From Bacillota bacterium (GTDB lineage: Bacteria > Bacillota > Clostridia > Christensenellales > UMGS416), in NCBI GenBank assembly GCA_023398815.1, contig JAEWRW010000026.1, positions 213,945-277,944 of the forward strand: DNA of 64,000 nucleotides, written 5' to 3'. Position numbers and translations under genes: made by a program. Every line of letters begins with the position of its first letter. Positions within the stretch are counted from its first letter, which is position 1. Positions 18,673 through 28,494 of this stretch are shown piece by piece. The notes under the pieces were generated by a model. That model was not told the DNA's origin and did no database searches. It saw only the letters and a list, made by a program, of their open reading frames with translations.

Positions 18673-19878
18673 ATGCCCAAGGCAATCAAGCGACCCCAAG
18701 TTCTCATGTATGTGGTCAACGCCCTGTTCTGGATGACGGTCTACATCTACGTGCCGCAGTTCTCGGCCTACACCAAGAACGAGATCGGCGCGACGGCGGC
18801 CTTTGTGGGGCTCATCGCCGGTTCCTATGGCATCACGCAGATGCTGCTGCGGCTGCCACTGGGCATCCTCTCAGACCGGTTACGCCGCCGCAAGCCCTTC
18901 ATTCTCGGGGGCATTGCCGCCGGTGGATTGAGTTCGCTCCTCATGTTCTGCTTCCCGCTGTCGCCCACCATGCTCTTTGTGGGGCGGCTCATCGCAGGGC
19001 TGGCGGCCTGCGCGTATGTGCAGATCTCCATCCTCTTCTCCAGCTACTTTGAGGGTACAACCCACTCCATGGGCTTTGTGGAGGGTTCCTCGGCCACGGG
19101 GCAGCTCATTGCCATGCTGGTGGGCGGGGTCATCGCCGGCACCATCGGGTATCGGTACAGCTTCCTCGCCTCGGCGCTGGTGGCGCTGCCGGGGCTGGCG
19201 CTGGCAGCCTTCGCCACCGAGAGCCGTAAGGAACGCCAGGGCTTCCGCCTGAAGGACGTGGTGGGGACGCTGACCGACCGCAACCTCATCGTGGCGGCGG
19301 TGCTGGCCATCGCCGCCCAGGCCATTAACTTTGCCAAGGCGTTTACCTTTGCCCCGCTGGCGGCGGCGTCGCTGGCGGTGCCCACCACCCAGGGGGAGCT
19401 CAGCATCATGACGATCTGCTTCATGCTGCCCACGGCCATCTTCGGCCCGCTGGTGGCGGGCCGCGTGCTGCCCCGCTTCGGCATGCGCCCGGTCGTCACC
19501 ACTGGCTTCGCGCTGCACATTCTGGCCTGCGCGCTGGTGCCCTTCTCAGGCACCATTGGCCTGCTCTACACGAGCCAGCTGCTCACAGGGCTTGGCAACT
19601 CCCTATCCTTCCCGTCGCTCATGAGCCTCTCGGTCTCCCGCCTGCCGGATGAGAAGCGTGCCACCGCCATGGGCTTCTACCAGGCGGTCTATGGTCTTGG
19701 CATATTCGCCGGGCCGTGGCTGGCGGGGCTGCTGGTCGATTGGTTCCCGGCCTTCCAGTACAATGCGGCGTTCCTGTTCACGGCCGTGCTGGCGGGGCTG
19801 GCGGCGGTCGCCTCGGCCACGTTCATCCCTTCGGGCATCGGCCGCAAGGCTTGTACCACCATCCCAACCGCCGACTGA
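18673..19878 (+). CDS. Major facilitator superfamily transporter
   Basis: 401 aa, about 12 hydrophobic segments, integral membrane protein. The loop between helices 2 and 3, GILSDRLRRRKPFILGG, matches the MFS signature. Substrate unknown; the general form resembles drug or sugar exporters of the MFS_1 group. It sits alone, followed by a gene with its own promoter. Confidence 0.88.
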   Translation: MPKAIKRPQVLMYVVNALFWMTVYIYVPQFSAYTKNEIGATAAFVGLIAGSYGITQMLLRLPLGILSDRLRRRKPFILGGIAAGGLSSLLMFCFPLSPTMLFVGRLIAGLAACAYVQISILFSSYFEGTTHSMGFVEGSSATGQLIAMLVGGVIAGTIGYRYSFLASALVALPGLALAAFATESRKERQGFRLKDVVGTLTDRNLIVAAVLAIAAQAINFAKAFTFAPLAAASLAVPTTQGELSIMTICFMLPTAIFGPLVAGRVLPRFGMRPVVTTGFALHILACALVPFSGTIGLLYTSQLLTGLGNSLSFPSLMSLSVSRLPDEKRATAMGFYQAVYGLGIFAGPWLAGLLVDWFPAFQYNAAFLFTAVLAGLAAVASATFIPSGIGRKACTTIPTAD

Positions 19879-19900
19879 ACCGCCTAACAGGATTTCCCCA

Positions 19901-19929
19901 TTGTGGGGCTCGGCCCCAATTTGTATAAT
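19901..19929 (+). promoter_or_regulatory. Promoter of the Eis-like gene
   Basis: TTGTGG, 17-nt spacer, TATAAT (19924-19929), 32 bp before the ATG. Confidence 0.65.
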
Positions 19930-19961
19930 GGAACCATCATACAAACGCGAGAGGTGGCACC

Positions 19962-21167
19962 ATGGAGTACAGACCGATCCGCAAGGAGGAACGCGCCCGC
20001 CTCAATGAGCTGCAGGCGATGAGTTTCTTCTTCCCCATCGACCGCAAGGAGCAAGCCGAACGCCTGGAAAAGGACGACACCCTGTGGCGCAGCGGCTGGG
20101 CGGCAATCGACGAGCAAGGGCACATGCACGCTGGCATGGAGCTCATTCCCTTCGACGTGTGGTTTGACGGCCACAGTGTGGGCATGGGCGGCATTGGCGG
20201 TGTTGCCAGCCTGGTGGAGGACCGCCGCGGCGGCAACATCCGCAAGCTCTTTGAGGCCATCATGGACACCATGTGGGAGCGGGGCGATGTGTTCTCTTAC
20301 CTGTATCCGTTCTCCCATGAGTATTACCGCAAGTTCGGTTACGAGATCTGCAATGCCACGTACAAGATCAAGGCCCCCATCACGCCGCTCCTGGCCTATT
20401 CACGCCCCGGACGGGTGGAGATGTTTGTGCCTGGCGAGGACGGCACCGACCCCGGCCCCATCGTGGAGCTGTACAATGAATTTGCCAGCCGCCACAACCT
20501 GGCCGTGGACCGCGAGGGCTGGCGCTGGCGCGGCGTGCTGGAGCATGACCCCATCAACGCCAACCGCCGCACCTATGTGTGGTACGACGAGAGTGACAAG
20601 CCCGTGGCCTACTGCATCCTGACCTTCCCCAAGCCGCTGGAGGGCAACCGCACTGACGTCGTGCTGCAGGAGGCCGCCTGGTTGGATCGGGAGTCCCTCT
20701 ATGCCCTGCTGGGCTTTGTGGGGCGCTACAGCGGCAACCTCAAGACACTGGTGTGGGCCATGCCCCAGAGCGTCTCTCCCGAGCTTTTCTGGCCCGAGCC
20801 ATGGGAGGTGCAGGTGGAGCGCAACTTCACTGGCATGAACCGCGTCGTCAACGTGCAGAAGGCACTGGAGCTGCTGCGCAAGCCCGCCGGCAGCGGCGCG
20901 GTGCGCATCGCCGTCAACGACACCTTTCTCCCCCGCAACACCGGCATCTATGAGGTGGCCTGGCAGGATGGCGAGGGCGAAGTGAAGCGCGTGGAAGGCG
21001 GCGCCGCCGACCTGGAGTGCCCGGTGCACGCCCTGGCGCAGCTGGTCACCGGCTTCCTGCCCTTCGGGCAGATCGCCCTGCGGCAGGACGTCACCGTGCG
21101 GGACAAGGCCGCCGACCTCAACCGGCTGTTCCCCAAAAAGGATCTCTATCTCCCAGATTACTTCTAA
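19962..21167 (+). CDS. Eis-like GNAT acetyltransferase
   Basis: 401 aa, the size of the Eis (enhanced intracellular survival) family: two fused GNAT folds plus a C-terminal sterol-carrier-like domain. The acetyl-CoA loop VEDRRGGNIRKLF is around residues 85-97; Tyr122 in YYRKFGY matches the Eis catalytic Tyr, and the protein ends in Phe, whose carboxylate acts in catalysis in known Eis enzymes. Such enzymes acetylate aminoglycosides or other amines; the substrate here is unknown. Own promoter and terminator. Confidence 0.88.
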   Translation: MEYRPIRKEERARLNELQAMSFFFPIDRKEQAERLEKDDTLWRSGWAAIDEQGHMHAGMELIPFDVWFDGHSVGMGGIGGVASLVEDRRGGNIRKLFEAIMDTMWERGDVFSYLYPFSHEYYRKFGYEICNATYKIKAPITPLLAYSRPGRVEMFVPGEDGTDPGPIVELYNEFASRHNLAVDREGWRWRGVLEHDPINANRRTYVWYDESDKPVAYCILTFPKPLEGNRTDVVLQEAAWLDRESLYALLGFVGRYSGNLKTLVWAMPQSVSPELFWPEPWEVQVERNFTGMNRVVNVQKALELLRKPAGSGAVRIAVNDTFLPRNTGIYEVAWQDGEGEVKRVEGGAADLECPVHALAQLVTGFLPFGQIALRQDVTVRDKAADLNRLFPKKDLYLPDYF

Positions 21168-21180
21168 GCCCAATAGTCAA

Positions 21181-21212
21181 GAGCCGGGACACATGTCCCG
21201 GCTCTTTTTGTG
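21181..21212 (+). terminator. Terminator of the Eis-like gene
   Basis: GAGCCGGGACA, 2 nt, TGTCCCGGCTC, then TTTTTGTG. Perfect 11-bp arms. Confidence 0.92.
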
Positions 21213-21233
21213 TTGCTAACGCTGGTATGCTCC

Positions 21234-22181
21234 TCAGTCAAACAGCGAGCTCAACGACTCCCGGTGGTGGATGATGTCGATGGCCTGGGCAAAGAGCGGC
21301 GCAATGGACACGGTCTTCACCTTCGGGCAGCTTTGGGTCACCGGGTTCTCCACCGTGTCGGTGATGAGCAGTTGCTCAATGGGGCTATCCACCAGGCGGG
21401 CAACGCCCTCCGGCCCCAGCAGGGCATGGGAGACGCAGGCCAGGATTCGGCTGGCCCCGCGGGCCTCCAACATTCGCGCTATCTCTATGAGGGTGCCGCA
21501 GGAGATGGTGAAGTCGTCGACGATCATCGCCGTCTTGCCCCGCACATCGCCGATGAGATCGAGCACCTGGGCCTTCTCGTCATGGGCCACGCGGGTCTTG
21601 TCGCCGATGGCCACGCCCACCCGCAGCCGGTCGGCATACATGCGGGCGTTCTTGGCAAAGCCCGCGTCCGGCGAAACGATGACGAGGTTGGGAAGGTTCA
21701 TGCTCTCAATGGCGTCACACAGCGTGGGCAGGCCGTAGAGGTGATCGACCGGCTTCATGAAGAACCCCTGAATCTGGGGGCTGTGCAAGTCCATCGTCAC
21801 GATGCGATCCACGCCCTCGGCCTCCAGGCAGTCCGCACACACCCGCGCGCGGATGGACACCCGCGGCTCGTCCTTCTTGTCGCCCTTGGCATAGCTGAAG
21901 TAGGGAATGATGGCCGTGATGGACCCGGCACTGGCGCGGCGGAAGGCGTCGATCCAGAACAACAGCTCCATGAAGTCGTCGTTGGGCGTGCGGCCGATGG
22001 TCTGGATGATGTAGACGTCCTTGTCGCGCACCTTCTCCTGCACGCGCACGAAGGTATTGCCCTCAGAGAAGTGGTGCACATCGGCCTTGCCCAGCTCGAT
22101 GCCTAGGATAGTGCTGATCTCCCCCGCCAACCGGCGGCTGGCGCTGCCGCCAAAGATCTTGATGCCGTTTTCCCCGTTCAT
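21234..22181 (-). CDS. prs: Ribose-phosphate pyrophosphokinase
   Basis: 315 aa; makes PRPP from ribose 5-phosphate and ATP for nucleotide and amino-acid synthesis. MDLHSPQIQGFF and KDEPRVSIRARVCAD match the active-site loops of the family. The PRPP loop reads VDDFTISCGTL instead of the usual DDMIDTAGT, a divergent form. Ribosome site GGGGAGG. The glg operon upstream ends in a terminator, so prs is probably transcribed separately or by read-through. Confidence 0.92.
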   Translation of the reverse strand: MNGENGIKIFGGSASRRLAGEISTILGIELGKADVHHFSEGNTFVRVQEKVRDKDVYIIQTIGRTPNDDFMELLFWIDAFRRASAGSITAIIPYFSYAKGDKKDEPRVSIRARVCADCLEAEGVDRIVTMDLHSPQIQGFFMKPVDHLYGLPTLCDAIESMNLPNLVIVSPDAGFAKNARMYADRLRVGVAIGDKTRVAHDEKAQVLDLIGDVRGKTAMIVDDFTISCGTLIEIARMLEARGASRILACVSHALLGPEGVARLVDSPIEQLLITDTVENPVTQSCPKVKTVSIAPLFAQAIDIIHHRESLSSLFD

Positions 22182-22202
22182 TGGTGTCCTCCCCTTCCTT
22201 TG

Positions 22203-22232
22203 TCAAAACAAAAGCACCGGGTTCCCGGTGCT
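22203..22232 (-). terminator. Terminator of the glycogen operon
   Basis: Minus strand AGCACCGGG, 2 nt, CCCGGTGCT, then TTTGTTTTGAC. It lies between the PhnO-like gene and prs. Confidence 0.88.
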
Positions 22233-22239
22233 CCTCTCC

Positions 22240-22692
22240 CTATTGGTTATGCTGCTCCCCTGCCAGCTTCATGGTATGCTTGAAGTGGCTCTTTTGGAAC
22301 CCTCGGCGGCCATAGAAGGCGTTGGATGCCTCCCGCTTACGGTTGCAGCAGAGCTCTATTTGCAGACAGCCGCGGCGGCGTGCCTCCTCGCGCATCTCAT
22401 CGATTAGCTGCGCACCCAAGCCTTTGCCCTGGTGGGCCGACGACACGATGAGCTCCTGCAGCTCGGCCACCGGGCCGCAATGGTGCAGCAGCCACTGCAC
22501 ATGCAGGCTCACAAAGCCAATGACCTCCCCATCCTCCTCGGCCACGCGGTAACAGATGTTGGGGTCGCCCATGTTGCGGCGGTACACCGCCAGGAAGGGC
22601 TCCCGCTCAATGCTTTCGTCGCCGCCCTCCTCCAGCTCGCAGATGAGGCGGTAGACGACCTCGGCGTCCTCCGGTCTTGCGTCACGAATCAT
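22240..22692 (-). CDS. PhnO-like GNAT N-acetyltransferase
   Basis: 150 aa single GNAT domain. The layout VYRLICELE, DPNICYRVAEEDGEVIGF, LHVQWLLHHCGPVAELQELIV and FYGRRGFQKSHFKHT follows E. coli PhnO (aminoalkylphosphonate acetyltransferase) closely. The ATG at 22692 has GGAGG upstream and overlaps the end of the amylase gene by 11 bp, so it is the last gene of the glg operon. Why an aminoalkyl acetyltransferase is in this operon is unclear. Confidence 0.8.
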   Translation of the reverse strand: MIRDARPEDAEVVYRLICELEEGGDESIEREPFLAVYRRNMGDPNICYRVAEEDGEVIGFVSLHVQWLLHHCGPVAELQELIVSSAHQGKGLGAQLIDEMREEARRRGCLQIELCCNRKREASNAFYGRRGFQKSHFKHTMKLAGEQHNQ

Positions 22693-24547
22693 GCGGTTCC
22701 TCCCAACCAAAGATGGCCACGCCGCCCCCAGGCAGCGTCCAGTTCATCCGTCCCTCCCCTGCCGGGACGGCATCCCCCAGCAGGAGTGTCATCGACCAGG
22801 GGAAACGCACCACGGTCGACCCCTCCCCGGCGTTGACGGCGGCAACAACGGCCTGGGTGGCCGTCGCACGTGTCAACAGCAGCAACCTGTCGCCCACCGC
22901 GCTCACCCGCAGGTCGCCATCGGCAAAGAGCGCGCGTCGCCCACGGCGCAGGCCGCCCAGCGCCCGGTACCACGCCAACAGTGTACCATCCTCCCGCCCC
23001 CAAGGGAAGGGGCGGCGGTTCATCGGGTCCTCAAAGCCATCGAGCCCCACCTCGTCGCCATAATAGACGCAGGGCGAACCGGGCAGCAGGTATTGCAGGG
23101 CTGCCGCCTGCCGCAAACGGGCCGTGCCGCGCTGGCGCTCTTCATCGGATAAAACGTAGGCCGCCTTCTCCGGCGGGGGCAGCGCCAGCGCAGCATCGTC
23201 ACAACCCAGCAGATTGAGCACGCGCGTGGTGTCGTGGGTGCCCAGGATGTTCATGAGGCACCGGCGGGCCGGCGGTGGGTAGTGGTGGTGCAAGGTGCGC
23301 AGGGTACGGGCCGCGTCCCCGGCGGTCACGCTGCCCCGCAGGAAGCCAAGGATGGCGTCTCGCGCGGGGTAATTCGTCACACCGTCCAGCTCCCGGCCCT
23401 GGAAGTACCGCCTCCGGTGGCCGTAGCTTGTCTTGTTGGAGGCATCCTCCCACACCTCGCCAATGACGACGGCGTTTGGCTTCATCTCCTTCACCGCCTG
23501 TCGCAGGCGCTCCACATAGCTTTGGGGCAGTTCGTCCACCACATCCAGCCGGTAGCCCGAAGCCCCCGCCCTGAGCCAGTGGCGTACCACGCTATTCTCC
23601 CCCGTCAGCGTGAAGGCAATGTAGTCCTCGTTTTCCTTGTTCACCGTGGGCAGGGTCATCACGCCCCACCAGCTGGCGTATTGGTCGGGCCAATGGTCAA
23701 AGAAATACCAACCGGCGTAAGGAGAATCCTGCGACTGAGCCGCGCCCAGGCTGTCGTAGCGGCCTTTGTTGTTGAAGTACCGGCTGTCGCTGCCAGTGTG
23801 GTTGAACACCATGTCCAGCACGACGGCCATGCCCCGCTCCGCCGCCTCGGCACACAGGGCGCAGAACTCCTCCTCATCGCCCACCAATGGGTCAATACGG
23901 TGGAAGTCGCCGGTGTCGTAGCGATGGTTGGAGAAGGACTCAAACAATGGACTCAGGTACAGCGTGGTGACACCCAGCGACTCCAAGTAGGACAGCTTGG
24001 CCCGAATGCCGGCGAGGTTGCCGCCGAAGAAGTCGTAGTTCTGTTCCAACAGGCTCTTGGGGTAGAGGTTGGGCGACTCTTCCCAGCTCCTGTGAGCCTC
24101 GTAAGCCCGCAGGGGCCGGGTGGTCGGCATCTCCCCCACGCGGTGGAAGCGATCCACGAAAATGTGATAGGTCACCCCGCCGTCAAACCACTCCGGCGTG
24201 CGGTAATCCGCCTGGTAGACGGTCAATTGGCAGGGCGCATCCTTGCCCAGGGGACGTTCCTCCCCCGACACCTCCGCCGCGAACCAATACCAGTAGAGCC
24301 CAACGGGCAGGTCATGCAGCACGCAGCGGTGGCGATCCCACCCGCGCTCGGTGTCCACCCAGGGCATGGCGACGGCCCGCGGTTCCTCGCCATCGGCCGC
24401 CAACACAAGGCAGACCCGCCCGGCACCCAGCCGGCGGGCCACTTGCACGTTGATTTCGATGCCCTGCCCCGCCGGCACCGCGCCGCAGGGACGCTGGCAG
24501 GCCGGGTCCTGTTCGTCAAACCGATAGTCGGTCGGCATTCCACCCAT
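22682..24547 (-). CDS. GH13 alpha-amylase family protein (cyclomaltodextrinase/neopullulanase type)
   Basis: 621 aa. An N-terminal beta-sandwich of about 120 residues precedes a TIM-barrel with GYRLDVVDELP (nucleophile Asp), VIGEVWEDA (acid/base Glu) and GTHDTTR (third Asp); a small C-terminal beta domain follows. No signal peptide, so it should act on intracellular glycogen or maltodextrins, perhaps as the debranching step that no other gene of this operon supplies. Start uncertain: ATG at 24547 is assumed; an in-frame TTG at 24598 overlaps glgP. Confidence 0.88.
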   Translation of the reverse strand: MGGMPTDYRFDEQDPACQRPCGAVPAGQGIEINVQVARRLGAGRVCLVLAADGEEPRAVAMPWVDTERGWDRHRCVLHDLPVGLYWYWFAAEVSGEERPLGKDAPCQLTVYQADYRTPEWFDGGVTYHIFVDRFHRVGEMPTTRPLRAYEAHRSWEESPNLYPKSLLEQNYDFFGGNLAGIRAKLSYLESLGVTTLYLSPLFESFSNHRYDTGDFHRIDPLVGDEEEFCALCAEAAERGMAVVLDMVFNHTGSDSRYFNNKGRYDSLGAAQSQDSPYAGWYFFDHWPDQYASWWGVMTLPTVNKENEDYIAFTLTGENSVVRHWLRAGASGYRLDVVDELPQSYVERLRQAVKEMKPNAVVIGEVWEDASNKTSYGHRRRYFQGRELDGVTNYPARDAILGFLRGSVTAGDAARTLRTLHHHYPPPARRCLMNILGTHDTTRVLNLLGCDDAALALPPPEKAAYVLSDEERQRGTARLRQAAALQYLLPGSPCVYYGDEVGLDGFEDPMNRRPFPWGREDGTLLAWYRALGGLRRGRRALFADGDLRVSAVGDRLLLLTRATATQAVVAAVNAGEGSTVVRFPWSMTLLLGDAVPAGEGRMNWTLPGGGVAIFGWEEPHDS

Positions 24548-24570
24548 GACGGGACCGCCCGGCCCCTCTC

Positions 24571-26979
24571 CTACCCTTTGATTTTGTTGAGATGCCAAAT
24601 CTTGCGGGCGTACTCCTCGCAGGCACGGTCAGCGGCGAAGATACCGGCCCCGGCGATGTTGCGAAGCGCCATGCGCGACCACCGCGCCTGGTCGGTGTAG
24701 GCGGCGTCGGCCCGGCGCTGGGCCTGGGCGTAGTCCTCAAAGTCTGCCAGCAGCAAGTATGTGTCGTGTGTCAGCAGCGACAAGGACAGGTCGTTGAAGC
24801 GCTCGCCACCAAAGCCGGCGCTGACCGCGTCCACCGCGGCCTTCAGCCGGGGGTTGGCCTGGTAGTAGGCGCTGGGCGTGTAGCCCGCCCGCCACAGGGC
24901 GTCCACCTCCTCGGCCTTCAGGCCAAAGAGGAACATGTTGTCGTCGCCCACCTGCTGGTGGATTTCCACGTTCGCGCCATCGAGCGTGCCCATGGTGAGG
25001 GCCCCGTTGATCATGAACTTCATGTTGCCGGTACCGGACGCTTCCTTGCCGGCGGTGGAGATCTGCTCGCTGATGTCGCTGGCCGGGATGATGATCTCCG
25101 CCAGGGTCACGCGGTAATCCTCCAGGAACACGACCTTCAGCCGGTCGTCGATGCGCCGGTCGCCGTTGATGATGTCCGCCAGACGGCAGATCAAGTGGAT
25201 GATGCGCTTGGCCACGTCGTAGCCCGGCGACGCCTTCGCGCTGAAGAGGAAGGTGCGCGGGTTCATGGGCAGGGACGGATTCTCGATGAGCTGCTGGTAG
25301 AGGCTGATGATGTGCAGCACATTGAGGAGCTGCCGCTTATATTCGTGCAGGCGCTTGGCCTGGGTGTCAAAGATGCTGTCGGGGTTCACGACGATGTTGG
25401 TGGTACGGCGGATGTAATCGGCCAATCGCACCTTGTTGTCGCGTTTGATGCGCCACAGGCGGTCGAGCACCTCGGGGTCGTCGGCGTAGCGGCCGAAGTC
25501 ACGGAGGGCCGCGCCGTTCTGGATGAACGCCGGGCCGCACTTCTCCTCAATGAGGGCGGTGAGCTCGGGGTTGGCCTGGCACAACCACCGCCGGTGGGCG
25601 ATGCCGTTGGTCACGTTCACGAACTTCTCAGGCTCCAGCTTGTAGAAGTCCTGGAACACCGTGCTCTTGAGGATCTCGGTGTGCAGGGCGGATACCCCGT
25701 TGACCCGGCTGCCACCCAGGATGCTGAGGTTGGCCATGCGTAGCTCGTTGTAGGAGACGATGGCCATGCGCGCCACGGCCTCCATGTTACCGGTGCGGGC
25801 AAAGAGATCGCGGCACACCCGCTCGTTGATCTCCTGCACGATGCGCAGGATCCGCGGCAGGTGAATCTGGAAGAGCGACTCGGGCCACTGCTCCAGAGCC
25901 TCGGGCAGCACGGTGTGGTTGGTGTAGCTCACCGTGTGGGTCACGATGTACCAGGCTCGCTCCCAGGTGAAGCCGTGCTCGTCCATCAGGATGCGCATGA
26001 GCTCGGGGATGACAAGCGCCGGGTGGGTGTCATTGAGTTGAATGGCTTTCTTCTCATGCAGGTTGTCAAGGGTGCCGTAGTGCTTCAGATGGCTGCGGAC
26101 GATACGCTGCATAGAGGCCGACACCAGGAAGTACTGCTGCTTCAGGCGCAGCGACTTGCCCTCAAAGTGGTTGTCGTCGGGGTACAGCACCTTGGAGATC
26201 ATCTGTGCCAGCGCGTCCTGCTCAATGGCCTGCATGTACTTGCCGGAGGAAAAGAGCTTCATGTCGAGCTGCACCGGGCTCTTGGCACTCCACAGCCATA
26301 GCTCGTTCACGACCCCATCGCCATAGCCAGCGATCGGGAACTCGTAGGGCACGGCCAACACCGAATAGTAGTCCTTGTAATCGATGCGCAGGTGTCCGTC
26401 GGACCAATCCTCGCTGAGGTTGCCGCCGAAACGCACCTCAATCATCTCGTCGAAGCGGGGCACCATCCACGGGTCACCGGTGTCGAGCCAGGTGTCGGGC
26501 AGCTCGGTCTGCCACCCGTCGGTGATGCGCTGGCGGAAGATGCCATACTCGTACCGCAGGGAGAAACCGATGGCCGGGTAGCCCAGGCTGGCCAGGGCGT
26601 CCATGTAGCAAGCCGCCAGCCGCCCCAGGCCGCCGTTGCCCAGGCCCGGGTCGCGCTCCAGGTCGTAGATGGTCTCCATGTCATGCCCGCAGTGGCGCAC
26701 AACCTGCTCAAAGGTCTCCTGCAGGCCCATGTTGTAGAGGGTGTTGCGCAGCATCCGCCCCAGCAGGTACTCCATGGACATGTAGTAGACCTGACGGGCT
26801 TCCTGCTCGTTCACCTTCTTCTTGAACTCCGACCGGCGCTGCATCATCAGGTCGCGCAGCACCGAGGACAGGGTCATGTAGAGTTGTTGGTCGGTCGCCT
26901 CCTCCAGCTTGGCATTGAAGTATCGCAGCATCTTGGACGAGAGCAATTCACGGGCTTGGTGTTCGTTGAGCTTCATCAT
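24571..26979 (-). CDS. glgP: Glycogen/maltodextrin phosphorylase
   Basis: 802 aa GT35 enzyme that releases glucose 1-phosphate from glycogen. The pyridoxal-phosphate site EASGTGNMKFMINGALT (Lys near residue 655) is intact, and the N-terminal YYMSMEYLLGR and C-terminal KASPGYDVAKRII blocks are typical. It overlaps glgA by 32 nt, which suggests coupled translation of the synthetic and degradative enzymes. Confidence 0.96.
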   Translation of the reverse strand: MMKLNEHQARELLSSKMLRYFNAKLEEATDQQLYMTLSSVLRDLMMQRRSEFKKKVNEQEARQVYYMSMEYLLGRMLRNTLYNMGLQETFEQVVRHCGHDMETIYDLERDPGLGNGGLGRLAACYMDALASLGYPAIGFSLRYEYGIFRQRITDGWQTELPDTWLDTGDPWMVPRFDEMIEVRFGGNLSEDWSDGHLRIDYKDYYSVLAVPYEFPIAGYGDGVVNELWLWSAKSPVQLDMKLFSSGKYMQAIEQDALAQMISKVLYPDDNHFEGKSLRLKQQYFLVSASMQRIVRSHLKHYGTLDNLHEKKAIQLNDTHPALVIPELMRILMDEHGFTWERAWYIVTHTVSYTNHTVLPEALEQWPESLFQIHLPRILRIVQEINERVCRDLFARTGNMEAVARMAIVSYNELRMANLSILGGSRVNGVSALHTEILKSTVFQDFYKLEPEKFVNVTNGIAHRRWLCQANPELTALIEEKCGPAFIQNGAALRDFGRYADDPEVLDRLWRIKRDNKVRLADYIRRTTNIVVNPDSIFDTQAKRLHEYKRQLLNVLHIISLYQQLIENPSLPMNPRTFLFSAKASPGYDVAKRIIHLICRLADIINGDRRIDDRLKVVFLEDYRVTLAEIIIPASDISEQISTAGKEASGTGNMKFMINGALTMGTLDGANVEIHQQVGDDNMFLFGLKAEEVDALWRAGYTPSAYYQANPRLKAAVDAVSAGFGGERFNDLSLSLLTHDTYLLLADFEDYAQAQRRADAAYTDQARWSRMALRNIAGAGIFAADRACEEYARKIWHLNKIKG

Positions 26980-28438
26980 GTTTTTTCGTCGTTCCCTCCG
27001 TTCGCTTGGGGGCGAGCTCCTGGTAAATTTTCATATATTTCCGGGCAGACGCGTTCCAGCTGTAGTCACAGGCCATGGCGCGCGCCACCAGATTTTGCCA
27101 CTTCTCTCCGCCTTCGTGGAAGAACCCCAACGCCCGGCGGATGGTAAAGAGCATGTCGCGGCTGTTGTATGGGCCGAAGGTAAAGCCATTGCCCCGGGTG
27201 CTGGCATCGTCCACGCTCCCGATGGTGTCCTTGAGACCGCCCGTCTCCCGCACGATGGGCAGCGACCCATAGCGTAGGGCGATGAGCTGAGAAAGGCCGC
27301 AGGCCTCGCTCTGGGAGGGCATCAGGAACAGGTCGGAACCGGCGTAGATCTTGCGGGCCAAATCCTCCGAGAAGGTGATGTGGGCGCTCATCTTCCAGCC
27401 AAACTTCTGCTGCATGCCCAGGAAGAGCTGCTCATAGCGCCAGTCACCGGTGCCCAGCACCACAAACTGCAGGTTCTCCCCCAGCAGCTCGTCAAGCTCC
27501 CGGGCGATGAGATCCATACCCTTGTGGTCCACCAGGCGGCTGACGACGGCCAGCAGCGGGATGGCCGGGTCCTCGGTGAGGCCAAGCATACGCTGAAGCT
27601 CGGCCTTATTGCTGGCCTTGCCGATGGCGACGTCAGCTGCGGTGTAGTTGGCAAAAAGCGCCAAGTCGTCCGCCGGGTTATAGCTGGTGACGTCGATGCC
27701 ATTCAAAATGCCTGAAAGCTTGCCCGCGTTCTGGCGCAGAATGCCATCAAGCCCGTGGCTGTATTGGGGGGTCTGAATCTCCCCAGCGTAGGTGGGGCTG
27801 ACGGTCGTCACACGGTCAGCGGTCACCACGGCACCTTTGACGAGGTTGAGACTGCCGGCCCACTCCAACACGCCGAAGGCCGACGCGTGGTCGAGGCCAA
27901 ATACATCGCCCAGCAGCTCCGAGCCATATCTTCCCTGGTATTGTATGTTATGGATGGTAAAGACGGTTTTGATGCGCTGGTATTCGGGCCGATCGGCATA
28001 CAGCAGCCGCAGGTACACCGGCGCGAGACCCGTGTGCCAGTCGTTGGCGTGCAGCACATCGGGCCACCAATCGAGGAAGGTTGGCAGCTCCAGCACGGCC
28101 CGGGCGAAGAAGGCGAACCGCTCGCCATCGTCAAACTGCCCATAGGCCGCCGGGCGCTTGAAGTACTGTTCGTTGTCCAGGAAGTAATAGGTCACCGGAC
28201 CCTGTTTGAGCTCGTAGCAGCCGCAGTACTGCTGCCGCCAGGCCAACGGCACGGTGAAGCTGCCCACAAGGCGCATTTGGGCACGGTGCTCGGGTGCCAC
28301 CTGCTGGTACAGGGGCAGCACCACACGCACGTCGGCACCCAACGCCCCCAGCGCCGCTGGAAGGCTCCCAGCCACGTCGCCCAGGCCGCCGCTCTTGAAA
28401 AAGGGAGCCGCCTCACTGGCCGCAAACAACACCTTCAT
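26948..28438 (-). CDS. glgA: Glycogen synthase (ADP-glucose)
   Basis: 496 aa GT5 glycosyltransferase; adds glucose from ADP-glucose to the growing chain. The KxGG motif is K15-S-G-G in PFFKSGGLGDV, and the C-terminal PSQSEACGLSQLIALRYG binds the nucleotide. The ATG at 28438 is chosen for its GGAGGGG ribosome site; the frame stays open 20 codons further upstream without one. The last residues overlap glgP. Confidence 0.96.
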   Translation of the reverse strand: MKVLFAASEAAPFFKSGGLGDVAGSLPAALGALGADVRVVLPLYQQVAPEHRAQMRLVGSFTVPLAWRQQYCGCYELKQGPVTYYFLDNEQYFKRPAAYGQFDDGERFAFFARAVLELPTFLDWWPDVLHANDWHTGLAPVYLRLLYADRPEYQRIKTVFTIHNIQYQGRYGSELLGDVFGLDHASAFGVLEWAGSLNLVKGAVVTADRVTTVSPTYAGEIQTPQYSHGLDGILRQNAGKLSGILNGIDVTSYNPADDLALFANYTAADVAIGKASNKAELQRMLGLTEDPAIPLLAVVSRLVDHKGMDLIARELDELLGENLQFVVLGTGDWRYEQLFLGMQQKFGWKMSAHITFSEDLARKIYAGSDLFLMPSQSEACGLSQLIALRYGSLPIVRETGGLKDTIGSVDDASTRGNGFTFGPYNSRDMLFTIRRALGFFHEGGEKWQNLVARAMACDYSWNASARKYMKIYQELAPKRTEGTTKKHDEAQRTPSP

Positions 28439-28494
28439 GGAACCCCTCCCCTTCTGCCGGTTGGCCTTTTCCCAATAGATACCCAGTTCCGGCC

